This document shows positions 58,271 through 63,914 of a DNA stretch of 63,914 nucleotides, piece by piece. A model generated the notes under the pieces. The model did no database searches and was not told the DNA's origin. It worked only from the letters and a program-made list of their open reading frames with translations. The stretch's first letter is position 1, and each line of letters starts with the position of its first letter. The stretch is from contig CAZSIL010000009.1 of assembly GCA_964607025.1 (NCBI GenBank), positions 1 through 63,914 of the forward strand, read 5' to 3'. Made by a program: the position numbers and the translations under genes. This stretch comes from SIG565 sp964607025. GTDB lineage: Bacteria > Bacillota > Clostridia > Oscillospirales > Acutalibacteraceae.

Positions 58271-59028
58271 TTTTCTGCCTCCTTTTTTGTGTTTTTCGGA
58301 TACAATTTCTTTGGTATATTGCGATACGGTATAACCGTATGCTCAGGTAAGCCCACTGCGATATCTGTGATTTTGCTCATCAGATAATCACAGATACGGC
58401 GGCGTTCCTCGTCAATGGGAGTATCTGACGAGAACTTTATAGGAACGCCCAAATACATTTTCTTGAGGTTTGGCGCTATGTAAAGCGGTACAAAGGAAAG
58501 CTCCTTGCCGGTGCGCTTAAAGTAAAGTCGCGCAACATCCACAAAGCCCTCTTGAAAATCATAAACTATATGGTTGTGTTTTTTATCTTGTTCGGGGAAA
58601 ATAACAACACATTTTCCGTCCTGTAGTTTAGCAATCGACTCTCTGAAGGTGCTTAAAATGCGGTTGTTTCTGTAAACGGCAATCGTTCGTGCATTGTTGA
58701 AAATCAGCACGGACAAGGGCGCAATTATGTATGAAACGAGCTTAAATAGCGGTAGTAATGCCCGTGGCTTCTGCGACCAAAAATCCGTGTACGCATAAGT
58801 CGGCACTTCTTTTAGCATCATCATCGGTGCGGCACACCAGGTATAGAAATTGTCGGGGAAGAAGAGTTCTCCCGCAATCGGCCCGTGAAGCTGTGCATGG
58901 TTTCCGATAATGGCGCAGGGCTCATCGGGAAGATTTTCAAGACCGATAATATCCATTTTTGGATAAAATAGCCGTACTAAAGCTTTTATAAATCTAAAAA
59001 GCCAAGGTTTCTTTTTGCTTTCGTTCAA
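58267..59028 (-). CDS. Lysophospholipid acyltransferase-like protein lacking the HX4D aspartate
   Basis: A 253-residue protein with the general PlsC layout: GLENLPDEPCAIIGNHAQLHGP where motif I should lie, RNNRILSTFRESIAKL as motif II and CVVIFPEQD as motif III. Motif I normally reads NHxxxxD; here it is NHAQLHGP, with no Asp at the expected place, so catalysis may differ or be absent. Membrane association is likely from hydrophobic stretches. Its neighbours are PAP2, HAD and TVP38 genes. Confidence 0.75.
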   Translation of the reverse strand: MNESKKKPWLFRFIKALVRLFYPKMDIIGLENLPDEPCAIIGNHAQLHGPIAGELFFPDNFYTWCAAPMMMLKEVPTYAYTDFWSQKPRALLPLFKLVSYIIAPLSVLIFNNARTIAVYRNNRILSTFRESIAKLQDGKCVVIFPEQDKKHNHIVYDFQEGFVDVARLYFKRTGKELSFVPLYIAPNLKKMYLGVPIKFSSDTPIDEERRRICDYLMSKITDIAVGLPEHTVIPYRNIPKKLYPKNTKKEAEK

Positions 59029-59035
59029 CTTGGGT

Positions 59036-59749
59036 CTACCTTTCTAAGCTATCAATAAATGCAAACAAATCATCGAAGCTGCCTTGTGCATAACGGGAAA
59101 TATCCGCATTATTTTTGTTAATTAAGCAATCTGTGAGCAGAAATACCTTCATGCCGAGATTTTCGGCGATCATATCTTCGTGAGCATCGTTACCTACCAT
59201 TATACACTCTTTGGGTGAAATTTGCAAATTATTCAGTATTTCACGGTAATAGTTAAGGTTAGGTTTACAATATCGAGAAGTCTCGTAGGTAGTATAAAGT
59301 TCAAAGTCTTGCGCGTCAAGTCCTGCCCAGCGGATACGGCTTTCGGTGGCTACTGACGGGAATAGTGGATTGGTGGCAAGCGCAACATGGAAGCCCTTTG
59401 CTTTTATGTATTTAATGAGCTCTGCTGCCTTTGGATCAAAGCCGCAGACATCCTTGATTTTCTGAAAGTCGGTAGCGTAAAATTCATCAAACAAATGAAT
59501 ATCGTTTTTCACCGATTTGCCGTAGGTTCTTTCGAGTGTATCCCAAAAGACTTGCTCATTTGTTTTCTTTCCGTCATTCTTAACCATAGCGGCTGTGCCT
59601 GCCATAATAGCAGCCCCAAGAATCATCGGGCTGTAACCTGCAGGTTCGGCAGCACCTGTCAATCCCTTTACATAGGATTTTGCAAATGTATCCTGATCCA
59701 TCGGCAGAAGTGTGCCATCCAAATCAAACAAAATCGTTGTAATGCTCAT
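59036..59749 (-). CDS. HAD-superfamily hydrolase (phosphoglycolate phosphatase-like)
   Basis: About 237 residues. Motif I is ILFDLDGTLLPMD with the nucleophilic Asp, motif II lies in VALATNPLF, and motif III/IV is CIMVGNDAHEDMIAE. A helical cap lies between motifs I and II. It probably removes phosphate from a small molecule. The ATG at 59749 has AAGGAG upstream; the region before it is shared with the TVP38 gene end. It lies between TVP38 and acyltransferase genes. Confidence 0.88.
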   Translation of the reverse strand: MSITTILFDLDGTLLPMDQDTFAKSYVKGLTGAAEPAGYSPMILGAAIMAGTAAMVKNDGKKTNEQVFWDTLERTYGKSVKNDIHLFDEFYATDFQKIKDVCGFDPKAAELIKYIKAKGFHVALATNPLFPSVATESRIRWAGLDAQDFELYTTYETSRYCKPNLNYYREILNNLQISPKECIMVGNDAHEDMIAENLGMKVFLLTDCLINKNNADISRYAQGSFDDLFAFIDSLER

Positions 59750-59753
59750 AAGT

Positions 59754-60431
59754 TTAACTCCTTTTCTTTTTCGCTTTTCTCCATAAAAAATATACAAGGA
59801 AGGAAATAGTCGATATTCCTATTGTTAGTCCAATGGACACCCAAAACATCGGTGATGATGGATCGGTGATATTCATACCGAGTAGTGTTGCGGCAACCAT
59901 TCCCGGAAGCGTTCCAAGGAAACTGCCGAGCAGAAAAGTCCAGAACGGTACCCTTATTGCACCGAAATACATGCTGATGGCATCCCCTGGCAAACAAGAG
60001 ATCACGCGGAGAAAAAAAGACATAAAGAAGTTATTATCTGATCCTTCACCGATAATTTCAGCGAGTTTGGGATGCTTTTGGCACAACTTATCGGCAAAGT
60101 TTGTTCCGGAAGCCCGTCCAATCCAATAAGGTATAGCAAACTCTACGAGAACACCGATAGAGTTAATAATCAGCGCGTGGTCTGGCTCAAACAGGAAACC
60201 GCCGAGTACATTCAACACGATAATCGGAAAGAATACCGTGAGTGACTTAAAGGCATAGAGCAACACAAGAAAAATTGCTGCATACAGCGGTTCCTCTGGT
60301 GCAAAGTTTAGTAAACTTTCCGCTGTGATTTCTTTGCTCGAAAATAAGTAGAATCCCATAAACACTGCGCATACCGCAAGTGGCGCAAAGCGCAGTATGT
60401 TGAGCAATATGCTTTTAGCTTTATTTTTCAT
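59754..60431 (-). CDS. TVP38/TMEM64 (DedA-like) membrane protein
   Basis: A 225-residue protein with about five to six membrane helices. The family region is FPIIVLNVLGGFLFEPDHAL, GRASGTNFADKLCQKHP, and the re-entrant motif VISCLPGDAISMYFGAIRVPFWTFLLGSFLGTLPG. DedA/TMEM64 relatives move lipids such as undecaprenyl phosphate or phospholipids between leaflets. It is first of a five-gene unit and lies behind the calcium ATPase terminator without its own clear promoter, so some readthrough is likely. Confidence 0.9.
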   Translation of the reverse strand: MKNKAKSILLNILRFAPLAVCAVFMGFYLFSSKEITAESLLNFAPEEPLYAAIFLVLLYAFKSLTVFFPIIVLNVLGGFLFEPDHALIINSIGVLVEFAIPYWIGRASGTNFADKLCQKHPKLAEIIGEGSDNNFFMSFFLRVISCLPGDAISMYFGAIRVPFWTFLLGSFLGTLPGMVAATLLGMNITDPSSPMFWVSIGLTIGISTISFLVYFLWRKAKKKRS

Positions 60432-60460
60432 AAGTTAAGTTCCTTTATGTAAAACCCCGA

Positions 60461-60487
60461 AAAGCCGTCGAAGCGCTCGACGGCTTT
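60461..60487 (-). terminator. Terminator after the calcium ATPase gene
   Basis: An 11-bp perfect stem (AAAGCCGTCGA with TCGACGGCTTT). On the minus strand it is followed by TTCGGGGTTTT, a weak T tail, so readthrough into the TVP38 operon is possible. Confidence 0.75.
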
Positions 60488-60495
60488 GGGAAAGA

Positions 60496-63111
60496 TTAAT
60501 TATGATGCTTTACAAGTCCGAACGCTTTGGAAAGCTCCATTGCAAAAAGCGGAACGAGGATAAGGCCTATGCCGAGCAGATAAAGCTTAGCAGGAAGTGT
60601 CACGAGTCCAAAAGCAGTCTTTAAAGGTGTAAAGAGCACCAATGCTACAAGCAAAGTCGAAGCAAGAGCCGCCCAGTTGAGCTTGTGGTTTTTGAAGGGA
60701 CCGATCTTAAAGAGCGAGTGTTCAGAACGCATATTGAACGCTTGAACGACCTGTGAAAGAGCCAGTACCATAAAGGCAAGGGTCTGACCGCCTTCCAGCG
60801 TGCCGGTCACGTTCTCGCCAACCTTAAAGCCGATAAGTGTTAGAGTGGCAAACATAATACCCTGGAGCACTATACGAACACCAAATCCGTGGGCGAAGAT
60901 ACCTTCATTCTTCGGCTTCGGTTTTCTGTCCATAACGTCGGATTCGACGGCCTCCATACCGAGTGCGATTGCAGGCAAAGAGTCGGTTACAAGGTTGATC
61001 CACAATAGCTGCATGGATAAAAGCGGTGTTTTATGCCACAAGAGCATTGCCATAAATACGGTGATAACTTCGCCGATATTGGTGCCGAGTAAAAAACCAA
61101 CAACCTTTTTGATGTTGGCATAAATGCCTCTGCCTTCACGGACAGCATCCACGATTGTAGCGAAGTTATCGTCGGTAAGTGTCATATCGGCGGCACCCTT
61201 TGCAACGTCGGTACCGGTAATACCCATCGCACAACCAATATCGGCGGCTTTGAGTGCGGGAGCATCGTTTACACCGTCGCCCGTCATAGATACGACCTGA
61301 CCCTTACGCTGCCAAGCCTTGACGATACGGATCTTGTTTTCAGGAGATACACGCGCATAAACCGAAATATTCTCAACCTGTGCATCAAGCTCACTGTCGG
61401 TCATAGCATCAAGCTCAGCACCTGTGATAGCGCGGTCGCCGTCAAGCAGAATACCGAGTTCCTTCGCAATAGCGGAAGCGGTAACAACGTGGTCGCCCGT
61501 AATCATAACGGGCTTGATGCCTGCTTTACGGCAAACGGCAACAGCTTCCTTGGCTTCGGGTCTCGGCGGGTCGATCATACCGACAAGGCCCATAAAGGTA
61601 AGACCGTTTTCCAGTTCCTCAGAGGTAGGATTTTGAGGAATCGTGTCAATTTCTTTATAAGCAACCGCCAAAACACGCAGAGCATTCTCGCTCATAGCAT
61701 CGGTAACCTTTCTTGCAGTTTCCAAATCGCCTGACACACATCGGGGAGCCATCATATCAAAGGCACCCTTGACGATAACGATGTTTTTGCCGTCAATCTT
61801 ATTAACGGTGGTCATCAGCTTACGGTCGGAATCAAAAGGAATCTCTGCAAGACGAGGATATTGTTTATTAAGTTCTTCCTTGGGCATACCGTTCTTGTGT
61901 GCGGCAAGAACAATGGCGGTTTCGGTGGGATCACCGATATGCTGTTCTTCGTCTCCGTGGAAAACAACCGAACCGTCACAGCAGAGTGTGCCGTACATCA
62001 GGAGTTTCTTAATGCCATCGGTATTGTTATTGCTGATGTTTTCGGGATCTAAATAACCCTCAACATAAGCTTTTGTAAGTGTCATACGGTTTTGGGTAAG
62101 CGTACCGGTTTTATCCGAGCAGATAACAGATGCGCCGCCGAGAGTTTCAACGGCTGGCAGCTTACGGATAAGAGCATTCTTCTTAACCATACGCTGAACG
62201 CCGATGGAAAGCACAATAGTCACGATTGCGGGCAGACCTTCGGGGATGGCGGATACGGCAAGAGAAACGGCGGTCATAAAGATCTCAAGTACAGGAATGC
62301 CGTTTGCAAGACCTACGACAAAAATGATAGCACAAGCGGCAAGGGCTACGATGCCGAGGTATTTGCCAAGCTGTGCTAGCTTCTGCTGAAGAGGTGTCTG
62401 TCCATCTTCTTCGTTATCTAACATATTTGCAATTTTACCCATTTCGGTGTCCATACCGGTAGCGGTAACAACGGCAGTCGCCGTACCGTAGGTAATAGAA
62501 CAGCCGGAGTAAACCATATTATGACGGTCACCGATAGGTGCGCCGTCTTTTACGTCGGCAAGGTAATCTTTTTCAGAAGGTACCGATTCACCCGTAAGAG
62601 CCGATTCTTCGGATTTAAGTCCTGCGCTGTGGAGGAGTCTTGCATCGGCAGGAACGAAATCGCCGGCTTCCAAACGGATAATATCACCGGGAACGAGTTC
62701 GGAGGCATCAATGATCTTTTCTTCACCGTCGCGAATAACTCTGGCGTTAGGTGCAGACATATTTCTAAGGGCGTCTAATGCCTTTTCTGCTTTTCCTTCT
62801 TGATATACGCCCATTACTGCGTTAAGAATAACAATAAGAACGATCAGCGCAGGCTCAAAAAGCTCACCCCAATTCTGTTCCACACAAACCACCACAAAGG
62901 AAATGATGGCGGCGGCAATTAAAATAAGAATCATCGCATCCTTGAACTGATCAAGGAAACGCTGCATCGTGGTTTTCTTTTTCTTCTCGCGGAGTTTGTT
63001 GGCTCCGTATTTACCTTTACGTACAAGGACTTCGGCAGAGCTGAGACCGCTGTGATCGTCGGTATTCAGTTCGCGCAGAAGTTCATTTACGTTTTTGCTG
63101 TAAGGTGTCAA
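60496..63111 (-). CDS. Calcium-transporting P-type ATPase (PMCA/SERCA-like, type IIA)
   Basis: Pumps Ca2+ across the membrane using ATP. About 871 residues. In order: N-terminal cation ATPase segment, actuator TGES motif (ALTGESVPSEK), ion-site helix AIPEGLPAIVT, phosphorylation motif CSDKTGTLT, nucleotide domain KGAFD, TGDGVNDAPALK hinge, and NLVTDSLPAIALGME in the C-terminal helices. The TTG at 63111 has GGAGG eight bases upstream; a TTG at 63126 would place that ribosome site inside the coding sequence, and the nearby ATG is out of frame and hits a stop at once. Confidence 0.95.
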   Translation of the reverse strand: MTPYSKNVNELLRELNTDDHSGLSSAEVLVRKGKYGANKLREKKKKTTMQRFLDQFKDAMILILIAAAIISFVVVCVEQNWGELFEPALIVLIVILNAVMGVYQEGKAEKALDALRNMSAPNARVIRDGEEKIIDASELVPGDIIRLEAGDFVPADARLLHSAGLKSEESALTGESVPSEKDYLADVKDGAPIGDRHNMVYSGCSITYGTATAVVTATGMDTEMGKIANMLDNEEDGQTPLQQKLAQLGKYLGIVALAACAIIFVVGLANGIPVLEIFMTAVSLAVSAIPEGLPAIVTIVLSIGVQRMVKKNALIRKLPAVETLGGASVICSDKTGTLTQNRMTLTKAYVEGYLDPENISNNNTDGIKKLLMYGTLCCDGSVVFHGDEEQHIGDPTETAIVLAAHKNGMPKEELNKQYPRLAEIPFDSDRKLMTTVNKIDGKNIVIVKGAFDMMAPRCVSGDLETARKVTDAMSENALRVLAVAYKEIDTIPQNPTSEELENGLTFMGLVGMIDPPRPEAKEAVAVCRKAGIKPVMITGDHVVTASAIAKELGILLDGDRAITGAELDAMTDSELDAQVENISVYARVSPENKIRIVKAWQRKGQVVSMTGDGVNDAPALKAADIGCAMGITGTDVAKGAADMTLTDDNFATIVDAVREGRGIYANIKKVVGFLLGTNIGEVITVFMAMLLWHKTPLLSMQLLWINLVTDSLPAIALGMEAVESDVMDRKPKPKNEGIFAHGFGVRIVLQGIMFATLTLIGFKVGENVTGTLEGGQTLAFMVLALSQVVQAFNMRSEHSLFKIGPFKNHKLNWAALASTLLVALVLFTPLKTAFGLVTLPAKLYLLGIGLILVPLFAMELSKAFGLVKHHN

Positions 63112-63144
63112 TTCATTTTCCTCCAATTACCCGAATTTAATATT

Positions 63145-63175
63145 ATTATACACGGGTATTTCAACTGTTTTTCAA
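63145..63175 (-). promoter_or_regulatory. Weak candidate promoter for the calcium ATPase gene
   Basis: On the minus strand TTGAAA and TATAAT occur with a 19-bp spacer, wider than ideal. Confidence 0.35.
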
Positions 63176-63182
63176 TTCAACC

Positions 63183-63196
63183 TCAACAATTGTTGA
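63183..63196. promoter_or_regulatory. Perfect palindrome TCAACAATTGTTGA upstream of the calcium ATPase gene
   Basis: A 14-bp perfect palindrome, 70-85 bp upstream of the chosen start codon, amid several TTCAA-type repeats. It is a possible operator; the binding protein is unknown. Confidence 0.35.
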
Positions 63197-63281
63197 AAAT
63201 ACTATGGAAAAGTATTCTAAAGAAACACTTTATATCTTTTATGTTTTAATTTTTCAATGATTTTTCAATCTTTTATGTTAT

Positions 63282-63677
63282 AATGGATATAATGAATCTG
63301 GCGATGGTATGGATGCCAACGGCACTTTGGAAATTTCGGGTGGTTACACAACGGTTGTCGGTCCTACACAAGGCGATACCGCAACCCTTGATTATGATAA
63401 GAGTGCAACAATTACGGGCGGCACGTTTATCGGTACAGGCGCTCAAGGTATGGCGCAGACCTTTAGCGATTCCAAGCAAGGTGTTGTAGCAGTCAGCGTG
63501 GGTAATCAAAGTGCAGACATAGAGATTATATTAAAAGACAAAAACGGAAAAACGATTATTGAGCATACTCCTGAGCTTAATTTTGCTGTTGTGATTCTTT
63601 CCAGCCCCGATATAACAAAGGGAGAAACTTATTCCATTACAGTTGGCTCCCAGTCGGGTGAGTTTGAAGCAAATTAG
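63282..63677 (+). pseudogene. 5'-truncated carbohydrate-binding-domain (DUF4353-type) protein gene
   Basis: The frame opens abruptly and reads ESGDGMDANGTLEISGG, a repeat motif normally deep inside DUF4353-type carbohydrate-binding-domain proteins. KSATITGGTFIGTGAQGMAQTF and a C-terminal beta-domain (GETYSITVGSQSGEFEAN) follow. No signal peptide, N-terminal half or ribosome site exists; a stop lies 24 bp before the recognisable part. It is therefore the C-terminal remnant of a secreted protein, about 130 residues, still followed by its terminator. A start at the ATG at 63309 would give a 122-residue product. Confidence 0.75.
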
Positions 63678-63698
63678 TGCTTTTAAGGTGATGTTATA

Positions 63699-63731
63699 AA
63701 AAAGTCCGCTTCAAAACGAAGCGGACTTTTT
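63699..63731. terminator. Terminator after the truncated gene
   Basis: A 14-bp perfect stem (AAAAAGTCCGCTTC with GAAGCGGACTTTTT) that can serve both the truncated gene and the convergent gene at the window edge. Confidence 0.88.
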
Positions 63732-63738
63732 GTGACAA

Positions 63739-63914
63739 TTAACCGTCTTTTAATTCTTTTACTGTGCGGATTTCTTCTGCAGGGTTTTCAATATAGGTGA
63801 ACAACTCACTCAAATTATCCGTTGTAAAGTACAGTTCCTTGCAGTTCTCACGAATAAAGTTCTTTTTCATCGCCTGTTCCATAGCATGATTGATATCATC
63901 GTAATATCCCTTCA
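63739..63914 (-). CDS. Unknown protein, C-terminal part, cut by window edge
   Basis: On the minus strand an open frame enters from the right edge and ends in TAA at 63739, next to the terminator. The last 58 residues include KGYYDDINHAMEQAMKKNFI, NCKELYFTTDNLSELF and the end EEIRTVKELKDG. They are charged and probably helical. I do not recognise the family; the missing N-terminal part would be needed. Confidence 0.55.
   Translation of the reverse strand, partial: KGYYDDINHAMEQAMKKNFIRENCKELYFTTDNLSELFTYIENPAEEIRTVKELKDG

Overview
The window looks like chromosome of an anaerobic, low-to-mid GC Clostridia (Firmicutes), most like the uncultured gut Oscillospirales/Christensenellales type. The clues are the families present: DUF5685, TIGR04086, YkvI, LCP, a rotary V-type ATPase, a Re-citrate-synthase-type enzyme, L-serine dehydratase and a PflX-like radical SAM protein. 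Strong sigma-A type promoters with 17-bp spacers and U-tailed terminator hairpins are frequent. This assignment comes from gene content only.

Layout. 1-790: the 3' end of a tyrosine recombinase gene, an intact tRNA-Ser(CGA) and the 5' half of a second tRNA-Ser cut just after its anticodon loop. This is probably one edge of an integrated element. 796-7496: core metabolism (mutarotase-like protein, TmcAL, acetate kinase, galactokinase, L-serine dehydratase, RluA-type pseudouridine synthase). 7695-14869: a surface polysaccharide locus (LCP ligase, two glycosyltransferases, Wzy-like polymerase, Stealth phosphotransferase, Wzx flippase). 14899-19776: UvrA, then a DUF5685 / J-domain / membrane-protein operon. 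19882-24983: a four-gene operon for the oxidative branch to 2-oxoglutarate (Re-citrate-synthase-like enzyme, GntR regulator, aconitase, isocitrate dehydrogenase). 25096-29822: TypA, an exonuclease, a radical SAM enzyme and an acetyltransferase-like protein.

29866-38845: a divergent ribbon-helix-helix / SLOG pair, the lysine/DAP genes asd-dapA-dapB, queuosine genes queA-tgt, yajC, a TIGR04086 membrane protein, an FkbM methyltransferase, a YkvI transporter and two tRNA-Ser genes (UGA, GCU). 38968-43444, minus strand: nagB-nagA, then a split ThrE exporter followed by malic enzyme. 43588-48646, minus strand: a compact operon of a TIM-family isomerase, YjbQ, a fucose/arabinose-isomerase-like protein, an FGGY kinase and a metal-dependent hydrolase. 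It looks catabolic but its substrate is not apparent. 48823-56044, minus strand: a seven-gene V-ATPase operon E-DUF2764-A-B-D-I-K whose K subunit keeps the Na+ ligands. 56459-60431, minus strand: an apparent membrane-lipid operon (TVP38, HAD, acyltransferase, PAP2, GNAT-like). 60496-63111: a Ca2+ P-type ATPase. The right edge holds a 5'-truncated carbohydrate-binding-domain gene and a partial unknown gene.

The most interesting items are the DUF5685 protein, whose two Asp-rich motifs resemble those of squalene/phytoene synthases; the substrate-orphan isomerase/kinase/YjbQ operon; the Re-citrate operon; and the bisected tRNA-Ser at the left edge. No CRISPR array, insertion sequence or obvious defence island was seen.
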